From NCBI RefSeq assembly GCF_036588685.1, contig NC_086375.1, positions 38,524,566-38,588,565 on the forward strand: 64,000 nt of DNA, written 5' to 3'. Under the pieces are notes generated by a model. That model made no database searches. It was not told the origin of the DNA and worked only from the letters and a program-made list of their open reading frames with translations. Position numbers and translations under genes: made by a program. The first letter of the stretch is position 1. Each line of letters opens with the position of its first letter. Origin of the DNA: Mytilus trossulus. Taxonomy: Eukaryota; Mollusca; Bivalvia; Mytilida; Mytilidae. Shown here in pieces: positions 11,542 to 24,421 of the stretch.

Positions 11542-11703
11542 ACTTAAATCCTTTAAACTTTCATGTTTTTACTGGGTTTTTTTTGTTTTGCATTCTGCAC
11601 ACAAATTCAAATCACAATTAATGCACTTCCACGTGATTTCATTAGAAAATTTATAAAAGTCACAAATGAACGTTATAACTTATACACATTGTACCTGTAT
11701 GAC
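11542..11703 (-). pseudogene. TRIM-like N-terminal stub (copy 4)
   Basis: About 160 bp align with the start of the TRIM-like genes: a leader-like ATACAGGTACAAT, the B-box 1 core read as WKCINCDLNLCAECKT, then decay after the codons matching residue 35 or so. The true start region is out of frame with a stop, and nothing recognisable of the coiled coil or propeller follows. It sits directly downstream of copy 3 (11961-13598) in the transcription direction and appears to be a truncated, older duplicate. Confidence 0.75.
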
Positions 11704-11960
11704 AAGTTTTTAAGGAAGTACAAGTTGATATGAACGCATGTGTACACATATTTATTTGTTTGTTTAGACATCGTGTTCCAAAGTCATAAATCGATTGATA
11801 GAAAATAAATCCGGGTTACAAAAAAAGGAAAACATAATAAAACATATTTGAATGATATTGGAATTAAAATTCGTCACAAAACCTTCGAAAACATATTGTT
11901 AAATGTATGCATTATATTTGTCCATAGATATAAGAAAATGTATAACGTTACTCGTCCGTG
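11704..11960. other. 3' flank of TRIM-like copy 3
   Basis: Similar to the 3' flank of copy 2 (7790-7893). Both share an AATGATAT...AATTC stretch, a CTTTTGAAAA/CCTTCGAAAA stretch and a TGTCAGGTAATAAAT end. Copy 3 has an extra insertion near 11922-11957. This shows the duplicated block extends past the coding region. Confidence 0.5.
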
Positions 11961-13598
11961 TCAGGTAATAAATATTGCAACATAAATCTTAGAAGATTCG
12001 TCTTTCATTTTATCACTCCCAATTAACAATTGTCCTTCTTTGTCCACATTCAGACTCCTGGGAGAGAAGACTCCCTCTCGTGTCCCTATAAATGTTAGGA
12101 AACATCCATTCGAAGAAAGAACGTGTATTATACTGCTTGAAGAATCTACAGATAATACAAAGCCTTCGTGGGATATTGCAATGTCACACGGAGAAAATTC
12201 CCTTAACGCGTTAATTTGCTCATTTCCTTCATATTTCCATTTAACCAGCCCAAGCGAAGGGCTAATCTCATATGCAACTATTATACCATTCCATGTAGAG
12301 ATGCTTTCACTTAAAATAGCACAAATGTTACCATTTATGTCTGACGTTATTTTCTCAGGTAAAATGTATGCCTGTCTGATGGCAAATTCCTGATATTGTT
12401 CACTTTTCATATCAATTATTGCGATACCAGCTTCATTAATGTTAAAATCCACAAACCCCACACACAAGGTTTGATTTCTAAATGTATGAATCCCCCTAGC
12501 CTTTCTTGGTGATGCAATAGATTTGATAGTTTCCTTTCCAGAGTCAGTTATATTGTATATAACTTCTGAATCATTATCGGAAGCAAGTATCTTTCCTTCC
12601 ATGGTAATTGTTAGATCGAGTACACCCACTTCTATGCTTTTCAAGATTAGAAACTTGCCATCTTGGAAAACAAATTGTTTTATTTGGTCACTCACCATCA
12701 CATGAGTCCCATTTTCAAGCGTTTTCAAGTTTGAAATTACTACCTCATCCGTGTCATATACTTTAGTAAGTTCTACGATCCTTTCAACTTTCAGGACTTT
12801 AAGGTTCATATCTATTTCAGGTCTTAATTCAGTAAAGAGTGCTGTCTGTCCTTTTGGTAATTCTTTAAAATTCTTTTCAGGCATTTTGAAATCAATTGTA
12901 CCTATTGTTTTCAAGACTGATATTGCCTGACATGTATTCAATGCTTTATCTACTTCTAACTTTTTTAAATTCAAGTCTTTTTCATGTTTCTTTATTTGTT
13001 CTTCTTCTTTTGTTATGAATTGATAATCTGATAAATAGATTTCATCCAGTTCCTTGATTAGATTTGAAGCTTCTGCAGTTACAAAATCTTTCATTTCTTT
13101 TTCTCTGTTCGTGATCTTCTCTTTAATTGAAGTATAACTGTTCAAGTCGCATTGTTTCCGTTTATATAATCGTCTTCTTATATCAGCAGATTGTTCAAGA
13201 TCCAACTCAACTGCATGTCTGCATTTCTCAAGCTCAGTATATTGTTCGTCATAAACAACTTCAATCTTGGTTGCTTTATGACTACTATGTATGTCGATAA
13301 TACACGATAAACAAATAGGAATTTTGCAATGTTGGCAATAAAGACAACATTTTCCCTCACAATGACTAGAACAAAAAAGTTTTTGCAGATCTAACTTTCG
13401 TTTTGCATTTGTAGCCTCCTTCGTCCCTAACTGGTTGAATTCAATAACAGTATGACACTCGGATCCTCCAAACTTTGAGTGTTTATTTGTTTTGCATTCT
13501 TCACACAAAATCAAATCACAGTTAATACATTTCCACTTGATTTCATTTGAAAGTTCACAAAAGTTGCAAATGGAGATATTCTGAGCCATATCATACAT
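11961..13598 (-). CDS. TRIM-like protein without RING: two B-boxes, coiled coil, NHL-like propeller (copy 3)
   Basis: Uninterrupted frame of 545 residues. Paralogs suggest the real start may be Met4 (13589), where the shared MAQ begins. B-box 1 ligands are C11, C14, C24, C27, C32, C35, H40, H49. B-box 2 ligands are C76, H79, C88, C91, C96, C99, H104, H107. Charged heptad-rich sequence at about 120-235 forms the coiled coil. The C-terminal part holds propeller repeats such as ARGIHTFRNQTLCVGFVD and PRSLNVDKEGQLLIGS. It is nearly the same length as copy 1 and clearly more similar to broken copy 2. No RING, no transmembrane segment and no signal peptide, so it is probably cytosolic. A ubiquitin-pathway or immune role is inferred from the family only. 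Confidence 0.85.
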   Translation of the reverse strand: MYDMAQNISICNFCELSNEIKWKCINCDLILCEECKTNKHSKFGGSECHTVIEFNQLGTKEATNAKRKLDLQKLFCSSHCEGKCCLYCQHCKIPICLSCIIDIHSSHKATKIEVVYDEQYTELEKCRHAVELDLEQSADIRRRLYKRKQCDLNSYTSIKEKITNREKEMKDFVTAEASNLIKELDEIYLSDYQFITKEEEQIKKHEKDLNLKKLEVDKALNTCQAISVLKTIGTIDFKMPEKNFKELPKGQTALFTELRPEIDMNLKVLKVERIVELTKVYDTDEVVISNLKTLENGTHVMVSDQIKQFVFQDGKFLILKSIEVGVLDLTITMEGKILASDNDSEVIYNITDSGKETIKSIASPRKARGIHTFRNQTLCVGFVDFNINEAGIAIIDMKSEQYQEFAIRQAYILPEKITSDINGNICAILSESISTWNGIIVAYEISPSLGLVKWKYEGNEQINALREFSPCDIAISHEGFVLSVDSSSSIIHVLSSNGCFLTFIGTREGVFSPRSLNVDKEGQLLIGSDKMKDESSKIYVAIFIT

Positions 13599-16500
13599 GT
13601 ATTTCAGGTATTTTCAGAAGTAGGGAAGTAATGTTAATGTCACCAACAGATTGTATGTACGCATGTGTACAACTATCAATTGTTTTTACGTTTTTTTTAG
13701 TTGGACAGGGAAATCAATATTATCTATGTTTTATTTTACATACCGAAAGGTAACAATAGTAATTATAATAATAAAAATAAGATTCGTTTTTGGTAGACGA
13801 ATTTGGTTTTCAACAGATTGAATGATCTTTATGGTTTTATCGATTCTTTTCGTTAGTCATTAGATAATCGATTTATAAGGTTGAATGTTCGTCTGGTATC
13901 TTCCGCCCGTCTTACGCCGTCATACATTTTAACAATACTGTATATCAGTCTCGGATCCGGGTATGATGTTATGACTGCGAATATAATAAATTTGCTGATC
14001 AGAGCACAATGAATGCTGTTTGGTGTATATAATGCAGAAATTACAATTTGTACATTTAATGATGTTTTCCGATTTTATATTCGCCTATTGCACACCTCTC
14101 CCGTTAGATATATTCAGTAGGAAGTTATTGTTAATCTTAAAGTTCATAATGTCTAAACTAAACATGATTAGTTTGTGTATACTAGATAATTTTCCCCTGT
14201 CCTGATATGTCTTAAATTAATCGTACGTGAAGGACCTAACACAAGAATAGATATGTTAAATTTCCCACGACAATAGTCTAGCTCAAGCAGCTTTTTTAAT
14301 TCTGTTTTGAAAAGTGTAGACTGTTCCCGTTTGCACCTTACTATGTAGGCATATAATTCAATCGATCTGGTCACTAACTTTAAGTAAACCAACCATCCTG
14401 TATCATCTTAAACTGTGTAAACAAATCTATTTGCAGGCGAAGACGAAGATTAACCTGATTAAAATTATGCGTAAAAAATCCACTTCGTTCGGTACATAGT
14501 ACAGACGTGGACCTATTGATAAATATGAGGATGGAAATGGGGAATGTAACCCGTCCAAATAGCAGAAAACTGCACCGATGGGTCATCAACACAGCTAGAA
14601 AATCCCGCAACCGTAAACTTTCTTCAGCTGGTTTCTAAACAAAAATGTTTACTAGTTCAGTGAATTTACATTTATTTTTCAAGAACTCGTTCATGTAAAA
14701 CCTAAACTTAATGTTTTGATATTTTTTTCATTTTTTTGTATAACATTATACCTGCACGATGTCTGTTGGACTGGGGTAAAAGAAGTTGCAATTCGTTTTG
14801 ATCACTATTTGAGGATAAGTTGTAAATTAATCCAAATTACCGAACATGTACTTTTTATAGTTTTATTGATAAAAAAAATTTGCAAGATCACAATTATCAG
14901 GTATAATTTGACTTATGAAAGTATGACGGATTTTGTTTTCTTAATTGGCTTGGAATACGATTGAAACTAACTACTGTGGTATTAAGAGTGTGTACATATT
15001 TAAATTTTGCTTGGACGTACTACTGTTTTGTTACTTTTCCAAAGGTTATGATTTCTGTTTCATCTAAAACATGTTTTAAGACGGCATCAACAATTGCATC
15101 GGCCCTCGATCCTTGTGAATGCGTATATAGTGTTGTATCTTAGGGGCGATTAAATATAATTTCTACTTTAAATCAGTACAAATTGACTTTTGCATTAATA
15201 GATGGTGAACAAATGAGAAACAATGCGAAGTCTAAAAGATGATTATTGCAACAACAAAAAATAAAACACATAATGGAAAATTTAAAGGAAAACTATGTTA
15301 TAGAACCTCTTTTTTTTGATAAAGTCATAATAAAATATGATACACTTGAAATTATTTGTCAGTGTGTCAGAAAGTACTGCATTTATGGGTTATAAGGCAA
15401 TGATACCATGAATAAGTGAATGCAGGGTTTTAAAGCGCCGCTAGAAATCCACTTTTAGTTTGTACGTAACTTCATTTAGGCGTAATGGCCGTAACATTAC
15501 TGGGCTCATCGTCCCTAATTGAAATAATAGAGAGCGTACTACATTTGTACAATGGTATACGTCAAAGTACATACTATGGTGGCGTAAATACTAAAATGAT
15601 TGCCTGGAGATTTGTCAGTTTTAGGTTGGATACTGGACTAGGTTTGAAAATTTATCGCTTTTTATGAATCGTGAAAATTATGATATATTGAGATTTGCAA
15701 GCCGGGAGATTCATCTCAAATTTTGCAGTGATATTTGGCCACGTAAAGGCGAAATTGCCCATACCAACATTTTAAAAACTGGTAAACTACTATCGCCTAT
15801 ACAAAAGACCTTTTTGGGACGTTTGTTTGATTCTCACTGTAACTTTTGATGTTGTGTAAGTGTAAACTTTAATCATCAGTATCGAACACATCGCACACAT
15901 ATCATCATGCATTTAAAATTTTCTAAAAAGTTAATTTGAATTTAAATTTTCAGTTTAAAGTCATTTGTTAGATTGGTTTAGTGATTATATTATCAGGATC
16001 GGATAGTATTTATCTGCTTGAGCTCAAATATTAGGTATAGAATCTACTTGATCGCACCAGTACAGCCGTAGACTTCGGAAAGAAGAATACGCTATATTGG
16101 TATATTTTCATCTATACCACATAGTTACAGAATGATTAGAACTTTTTAAAAAAGAATTAAACACAAATTAGCAATATCTGCCCTTCGCTATCATTTTCGT
16201 TTATAGTAAAATGTTGATTTTATATTTCAATTCCGCATGAATTTAGTCTACACAAAAATATTAGAATCATAATTTATGATGACGATATCATCAACTGTGC
16301 CTCGGCTTTTAAAAATATAATAAGCAAAATCTGCTTGAGTCTTATTCAAATTGTTTTGTTTTGAAATAACTTCAATTCAGAAGGTAATTTACAAAAGCTG
16401 CATTACTTACGTGTTTTACAAACCCGATGATATGAGTAGTTAGCACACTTGTTTTAGATTTAAGAGTTTGACTGTCCCTTTGGTATCTTTCGTCCCTCTT

Positions 16501-17618
16501 TTGTGATGACACTTTATTTAATCGATAACGGTATTTTGCATTAACTTGAATTTAAAAAAAATATACATATGTTTAAGGAACTTACTTTATTCTAAAACAA
16601 ACAGCAGAAGTTTTTCTTTTCTAGACATAGACATTTCAATTTTTACAGGGAAACTCCATACTTAGATTTACGTCAAAGAGGACGACTTTTTATTCCCGAT
16701 TGTAATTTTTCTCTTTTTTAGATGGCGATGTTCCTTTGGCTCCATCACATGGTGTTTATTTATCCCAACTCGTTCGGTATGCTCGCATTTGCAGTGATGT
16801 CATAGATTTTCACAAACGTAATCAATGACTCACTGGTAAATAATTAAGTCAGGGAATTCTTTACAATAAATTACTTAAAAACTAAATTCTTTTATAGATA
16901 CAAAGACTTGATTGCACATTTGGCTGCTCCTATAGAAAACATATTAAAACGGCATTTCACATCGTAAATTTTACAGTAAAATTGTACTAAAAGCTCTGAA
17001 ATCACATTGGATCCGTGTTAACTCATCTTACCTCTGAACAAACTTATCACTTAAGGTTATCTAACCAATGTTTTAATTAGATCTTGAATATAGTTTACAT
17101 TGGCACTCATATAAATAAACATCCACGTTCATTTTTCTATATAGTGGTTAACTCCTAACTATCTTACTACCTGCGAGTACTCTTAATTCTTACTTTCTTT
17201 TTAATTTAAAATACTTTTTTTGTTATTAAATGTTTACTTAATTATGGTTGTGTGTCGTCTCTCTAGTTTAGTATATACATGATTTGATATGTTCTTGATA
17301 TGAATATTAATTATCACTTCTGTTTTATGAAGTATGAACAACAAAATTATTTTAGTTTGTTAAAAATATTTCCGTTCTCCATTTAAACTGTGTATACCTT
17401 ACAACACAATAATTTTCAGTTACTGTGTACATTATCTATATGCAGCATTTTGTTCAATTTTGTTTTTTTCTGATTTTTATTTTACATATATTCCTTTTTT
17501 TAATTGATTTTGTACCTATACCTTGTGTCATAGATTAAATTTTTTTGCTCTGTGTATGTTTACTTGTATTAATATGACTTTTGATTGAGTTAATCCATTT
17601 CATTTGATATTATATAGA
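13599..17618. other. Gene-free intergenic stretch with repeat scraps
   Basis: No supported gene. R-G tail pieces occur at about 13884-13915 and 16450-16505 (GACTGTCCCTTTGGTATCTT). A decayed R-F piece is at about 14515-14670 (AATCCCGCAACCG, TTCTTCAGCTGG). Frames at 14716-15143 and 15485-15849 are short and show no domain that I recognise. Confidence 0.45.
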
Positions 17619-17813
17619 TAAGACAGTTGGTTTTCCCGTTAGAATGGGTTTTTTAATGTCATTTGGGAGGCCCATTATAGCTTGCTGTTCGGTGTGAGCA
17701 AGGCTCCGTGTTGAAGACCACACTTGAACCTAGTATGTTTTACCTTTAGCAATTGTGACGTCAATTAGAGAGTTGTCTCCTTGGAACTCATTCTACATTT
17801 TCTTATGTCTATT
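17619..17813 (-). repeat. R-A dispersed repeat, near full length, diverged
   Basis: Reads GTTGGTTTTCCCGTTAGAAT, TTGCTGTTCGGTGTGAGCAA, GGCTCCGTGTTGAAGACC and ends TTCTTATGTCTATTA. Confidence 0.75.
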
Positions 17814-17934
17814 AGCCGTATTTGGCACGATTTTTTGGATTTTTTGAATTTCATGATGGTATGATGGAAAAATGATAGGATGATAATTTATTTTCTTTTA
17901 ACAATAAACAAAAGTACAGAGAAGAAAACATTAT

Positions 17935-18110
17935 ATTTATCTTATCGGTATTTGACAAAAGCTTTCAGATTTAAGGGTCCTCAATGCTTTTCATTTTTGT
18001 TTGGTCCTTCTATTTTTTTTAATTCGACCGTCACTGATGAGTCATTTGTAGACGTATCGCGCGTCTGGCGTTATAATCCTGGTATCTTTGATGAGTTTAT
18101 TTATTAACAT
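17935..18110 (+). repeat. R-D dispersed repeat
   Basis: Contains GGGTCCTCAATGCTTTTCAT, CGTCACTGATGAGTCATTTG, CGCGCGTCTGGCGTTATAAT and GGTATCTTTGATGAGTTTAT. An A-rich AAACAAAC run follows at about 18157-18190. Confidence 0.75.
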
Positions 18111-18190
18111 ACAAGGTTATACACAAGATAAACTTATACAAACATTGACAGAACACCAAAAAAAAAACCAAACAAACAAACACAAAAAAA

Positions 18191-19923
18191 CCCACCAACA
18201 ATTACTTTTGAAATTCCCGTTTTATTCGGCCTTATAACTGTTTCGATTCAAGCACCACTAACGAAATTTATTCACGCATTTTTTAAAGGTCAATTCAAAT
18301 ATTCCGCGTCAATATCAAAATTCACAATCGAGGACATAAATAGAAAAAAACATGTCTTTCTTTTCTGTCTGATCAATTTGTAACTTTTTTCTCCATTAGG
18401 AGCAGCGTACCAGGAAGTAAAAGAAACTTGGTCTCTTTTTATTTGTGTGATAAAAGATCCTGTCTGTACTCTGACGCAAAATCTTCTTATTCGGTTAAAC
18501 ACATTGTCTTTAAATAACCATTGGATATCATTTCTAATGGCATTATTGGCATCTGCAATAACATGTTTGTTTTCATTTCCTGTTCTTGGGTAATGTCTTC
18601 TGCTCGTGATTTCACTGAAACGGTAATAACAATAACTTTTCTGTCACTATTGAAATTAACGAAACATGGCAAATGACAGTATTCACACACAAATCGTTAT
18701 CTGGATTTTCTATAATGTTTTGTCAAAACAATAATATTTTGAGGAAGAATTAATTGAAAAACTTGGACAGAATCGGCAAAACAAATGTCAATTGATGACT
18801 TCTTTGAAAAAAATAGGAATACGTTTGTGTAACCCAGAGAATTATTATAAAAAGCAAATGATTATATATGTTTATTATCCATATTTATATAAAATTAACC
18901 ATCATTCTTCCCAGACAGCCAATATATCAGACAATACAATAGAATTTAAACAATTTATATGCTCGAAAAATATAAGTGATTCAATAAAATGTGGTCTGTT
19001 CAAAAGATTATCTGACATGAAATGTACCCTAAATTGTGTACTACATTTATTATATGCAAGGAACTAATATGATAGATAGATTTATGCATGATCTTTTACA
19101 GAGTTAACATATCTTTGGTACGATAAGAGACAGATATAGAATCTTTAACGATAAACATTCTTTTTGTTATTATGTTATTATGTTGAATTACCGAAGAGAT
19201 CAAACGCATCGTTATTTTCTTGAAACATTGTCAGAGTTATTTTCCTAATTCCATATGTATATGTAAAACATCCATTCAGAGTGTATGTTATTGCATATCA
19301 TATTAACTCAGATTCATATACGTGGTTAAAAGCATATGGTATGTCACTAGCATTAGTGAAACTTCAAGGATCACGTTTTTGCAGATCTTAGACATTTATA
19401 GTTTAAAATTATATGTCTTTTTCTAGTGAAACAATGTGCACATCAATCAGACCTTCCTTTCTCTGTAGTATTTATCCTGTAAGTTACAGAAACAAAACAT
19501 ATAATAGAATAAGGAGTGTTGAAGGAACAGAAATCGCCGATATATGAAGGTGGAAATTTGAATCTTTAAGAATTGTATACTACTGATGCAGTTATTTACA
19601 AGAAGAAATCTGCTCATACGATTACACTATGTGTTCAAAATATATTTAAATAAGATACGAATAAGATATATACAATAAAAATGTGTCTAATCCCACAATT
19701 TCATTTCTTCATAAAATATAGCAAACCTAACTTTCAAACAGAAAACTGAAAAAAATGAGAGTTTAGTTGGATAATATGGAAACTTCGACATGTAAGATTC
19801 AAATATTATAATAAAAAAAATTCGTTTGATTTGCAAAATATATATGATATTTAATCGTATGATATTCTATTGTATAGCCAGCATCTACTTCATCGAAAGA
19901 TATGATCATTTCTCGTTTTGTTT
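18191..19923. other. Gene-free intergenic stretch
   Basis: Short frames only. No repeat or gene recognised. Confidence 0.4.
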
Positions 19924-20127
19924 ATATAGATTAGACCGTTGGTTTTCCCGTTTGAATGGTTTTACACTAGTAATTTTGGGGCCCTTTATAGCTTGTTGTT
20001 CGGTGTGAGCCAAGGTTCCGTGTTGAAGGCCGTACTTTAACCTATAATGGTTTACTTTTTAAATTGTTATTTGGATGGATAGTTGTCTCATTGGCCCTCA
20101 CACCACATCTTCCTATATCTATATAAG
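19924..20127 (-). repeat. R-A dispersed repeat, well-preserved full copy
   Basis: Runs from ATAGATTAGACCGTTGGTTT to CTTCCTATATCTATATA. The ends form a short inverted pair (TATAGAT / ATCTATA). The frame starting at 20075 begins inside this repeat and is not a gene. Confidence 0.85.
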
Positions 20128-21844
20128 TATTTTGTCTCTCACATTTCATCTGGCTTTTTTGAATGCCGAACCTTTTGATAAGGAGTTGGAATTAAAAATC
20201 GAAGCAACATTATACAAACAATATCAAGAGAAAAATTCGACCAATATCTCCTTTCTTTCAGATTTTAATGCTAAAATGTATCTATTTTTGACATTGCTGT
20301 ATACACAGAGCAAAATATATGTAGTTTTGAAGAGGTTATTTACCCACTGTAACGTTAATGTTGCCATTATGAATTTGTTCGTTTGGTCCAAAAAAGCGGT
20401 TTAAACGAATACTTGTTTAAAGATTTTTTTTTCATGAACCATCAAGTGGACTATAATAACTGTAAATCTTAAGATTTAATGTGAAAAGAACAACGGACGT
20501 TCACTCGTGTATTTTATTAACTATTTCTATACAAAAGGTCCCTCATATTATAGTTTATGAATAATACTTAATTCGTTTTGCAACAAATATTCTTGAAAAC
20601 ATTACCCGTAAAATACATTATAAAACCGATACTACATAGGAACTAAGAAAGTATTCGTGATAAGTGCATATTAATTACATGGATACTCCCCCTCTCCCCT
20701 AAAACAGGTCATTGTGCTACATAGGTATGAGAATAAATTTGGAGCTGTGTCTGATAGTTGTGTCTGATGTTTTTATACATGAAATACATTTATGCTGCTT
20801 TAACAAGTAAATCATCGATGAGACATAGAACAATGACATGTACGTTTGTATTTAAGAAAGCTGCAATTGCTTATATACTACAACATTGCGCTTAATACGA
20901 TACTTATCTAGATATGGTATCGATTTCGCATTTCTGAATGTAACTAGTCTTACTTAATTATTAGTTTGAATACCCCTTTGGTGTCGTTCGCCTCTTTTTA
21001 TCAAAGTTGTGCACGATGTCGACTTTTCTAGAGTATGCAACCCGACTAACAGTTTTAGATACGCAATTGAAATTTAATCGACAACTATTCTGTTTTACTT
21101 AATTTCAAATGCTGTTTAAACAAGGACATCATTTAAAAAAAACCTTCAATATTTAAAAACAAAAAACCTTTGACGACAAGGTTAACGGGTAAGTACATGT
21201 GTATTTCACTAAGCCACAATTTTAGAGAATTAAACAAATTCTAAACATGTCATGAGGTTTATAATCAGTTATTAGATATTTAATTTTACAATAATTTCCT
21301 TCATCAGGTGTTTCTAATGAAAAATTGATAGTTAAAACAATTCATAAACGGAGAGAAACCTGTGACCACGTTGTATATGATTCAATTATAGAGCTGTAAT
21401 AGAATGCATAAAGTTGTCATTGGTAGAGAAAATTTAGTAGACAATTTATTGGTAATGGACAAGTAAGAAATGCCATTCATTAGATTGGAGATATTTCCAG
21501 TAATCAAATGATATTAAAAACAAGATTAATATCCTCAAAACCTGTCAAAATCAAAATGACAAGCTGAGCACAATAACCTGAAGTAGAGGTAATAACAATT
21601 TGACCAAGTGAAGAATCAATGATAATGTCCTTGAAAACAGTAACTAAAAAATAGCTAATACTCATTTCCACAGGATATAATTTTATAAGATAAAGACTTT
21701 AAGTCTTTCTGACACCTGCATATATATCTGCGGTATAGTATAACATAGATGTTATTGTAACTGTATGCGTATGTTTTTTGGACCAAATGTTACAGATTTC
21801 CTTATGTATGCAAATTAAGCTTGCTATAAAATCAGCTTTACTCC
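20128..21844. other. Gene-free intergenic stretch
   Basis: Nothing recognised beyond an R-G tail fragment at about 20966-21003. Confidence 0.4.
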
Positions 21845-21980
21845 ATCATTTAAGCATAGGAAAATGCCTGTACCAAGTCCGGAATATGACATTCGTTATC
21901 CTTTCGTTTGATGTTTTTGATCCTTCGATTTTAACATTGCTTAAGTTTGAATTTCCATCGGAGTTCAATAAATTGTGATT
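21845..21980 (-). repeat. R-B dispersed repeat
   Basis: Contains AAAATGCCTGTACCAAGTCC, TTCGTTTGATGTTTTTGATC and TCGGAGTTCAATAAATTGTG. Confidence 0.65.
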
Positions 21981-23199
21981 TGATTTTTTTTTTAAATTTC
22001 CTACAGTAATATATTATGTGAATAAATGTTTAGCTTTAATTTAATCCTAATCACCTTTTATACATTACGATGTGTCTAGTCTTGTGTTATTTCAAAGTAT
22101 GTAACGATGCTATGACCATCAAAAACGGTGTCTCGCTCAATGCATCGTTTCTATTCTTAGTAAACCGGGAAATCTGGGTCATAATAATAAACATGTACAC
22201 TAACTTTCAAGTTTATGTGAACAGATTATATAGTAAACTGCCATCACTCAAAAATTTAATCGGGTTAAGGTACGTGGGACACAAATAACGTAAACGTAAT
22301 GAACTCTACCATCGTATTACCTATATTTACTTTTTTTTTCTATCATATTTTCAACCCTATATTCGTGGTTTTTTTTCTTCACTTGATATTTTATACATAT
22401 AATATGGCACATATTCACTGTCACAATATTATTGGTCGGTATTGATCAAGCTTTGCTGACGTACTTACATTTTCAATTAAAATCAAATGGGCATTTTATT
22501 TTGTGAAATTGCATTTAAGAAAGATTGATTTTAGGTCAGCCAGAATATAATAATCAAATTTAAAACAAAAATGTGGAAACGTCAGATAATTTTCCCAAAT
22601 GTCAAGTATGTTTAGCGAAAAGAAGTAGAAATAAATGAGTTCTATTCTGAAGTCATCCAAACACAGTTTCCACTTTTCGTTTTATAATTAATTTAAGTAA
22701 ATACAAAAAGAGATTGTTTTTGACAACAACCACAAAGGAATCGGAAGGCTTGCGTGCCTGGAGATGGTTGCGTGACTTGTTTGATATCAGTGATGTTGAT
22801 ATTCTTTACGCTATGCTAGTAATTCTGAAATGAGTTTTAATTGAATTAAATTTCTCATTGAGCTGCAATCGTTAAGTTTTAAGCAATAACCAAGACATTT
22901 TATGCCGTTGTTAACAATTACATGGTAATTGTAAAGTTTGAAGAGAACGTAAGTCAATATAAACAATCGTTGCATATATCTTTTTTAATTTAATCGGACA
23001 CATTAAATTGATAATAACACATTGACTATGGCAACGTGTCCGTTAAAAAAACGATCAGGATTCCAACAAAGGCATTATAGACCGGAACAATCACAAAGTA
23101 ATGGATGTTCTGATAGAGAAGATAAACAAATTATAAGGAAGTTATTAAGTTAAGAGTTCTTAGTAGTGAAATTGAAATCATCCTTTCGAAAATCTTATT
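21981..23199. other. Gene-free intergenic stretch
   Basis: Nothing recognised on either strand. Confidence 0.4.
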
Positions 23200-23510
23200 T
23201 TTTTCTTAAAATGTCCTGTACCAAGTCTGAAAAATTGCCATTGTTATATTATAGTTCGTTTCTGTGTGTGTTACATTTTAATATTGTGTTTTTATTGTGT
23301 CGTAATTATTCTTTTATATATTGATGTGTTTCCCTCAGTTTAAGTTTGTAACCGGGATTTGTTTTGTTCTCAATTGATTTATGAATTTCGAACAGCGGTA
23401 CAACACTGTTGCCTTTATTTACGGTGTTTTTGTTTTTTGCCACGATGTTGTCTTTTTTTTCCACTGAAAAGTTTAATGTCCCTTTTTATATCTTTCGTCT
23501 TTATTTTATA
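23200..23510 (-). repeat. R-B/R-C composite with R-G tail
   Basis: CCTGTACCAAGTCTGAAAAA, TTCGTTTCTGTGTGTGTTAC, TTTATGAATTTCGAACAGCG, then GTTTAATGTCCCTTTTTATA. Confidence 0.65.
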
Positions 23511-23857
23511 ACGGACAAAGTTTGATGAATATTTAAAAGATACTGTCACTTCTTTAGCCCATCAACTTCCTAAATCTGAATAAAAGTGTTATAAATCTGC
23601 CTCAAAAGATCACAGGACATAAGAAATTACATTTTCAAGCTTGGCTTTAATCTGAGCATCAAAGGTTTAGACTTCTTACATTAAGTGAAAAAAAGAAATT
23701 TTGTAATTGATACGTGGATATCAGATAGAGCTTCATCCATAGGATGTTTTGCGGCAAATGTATTTAGCGAAAATGCCAATGTGTGTAAACTATATTTTTT
23801 AGGTTAGGATTTTGACTAGAAACTTTGTGTGAAATTGTAAATACCTAATTTCTAGAT

Positions 23858-23907
23858 TTGCATACAATAGATATTTAAGTAAATCCTTAAATATCTACTG
23901 TATGCAG
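23858..23907. repeat. Imperfect inverted repeat, 20-bp arms
   Basis: GCATACAATAGATATTTAAG (23860-23879) pairs with 23886-23905 with one mismatch around a 6-nt loop. A further A-T pair and a G-T wobble extend the stem. It could fold as a hairpin. No gene context. Confidence 0.6.
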
Positions 23908-24421
23908 TACCTTCCTCTCATATAAGTTTAAGGTCATGTGCTTTTGGTCTATTACAAAAATGTTTGAAATGAATATATTTGATATCCGTTTGTCTATCTC
24001 TTTATCGAATAGACTTTTCTACAAAGAAGTTGTTTCTATTTGATTGTTGTTTAAGTGTATTTGTGTTGTTCTGATATAATGTCGTTTAGTTTGATATTTT
24101 GTGTTGATTGTGTTCTCAATTTGTCTCTTGTCTTAACTCGGTTCAGAGTTTGAAATATATAACGAACACTTCATTATCTGTGAAGACCCTTAGTGTGTTG
24201 GCTGCTCTTTGATCCCTTATAAGCTGTTTTGTGTTTATGGGATTTCTTTTTAGTTAAATACAGAAACTTAAGCACAGAAAGTTTGACAGAAACCATCCAT
24301 GTTTAATTGTCTATTATTAAATATTAATATTTTTAACCAAGATAACCAAGGATACGTTCCATTTGTAGTAATCACAATTCCGTTATATTTTCTTTGAATA
24401 TGAATTCACCAAAAGCGAATT

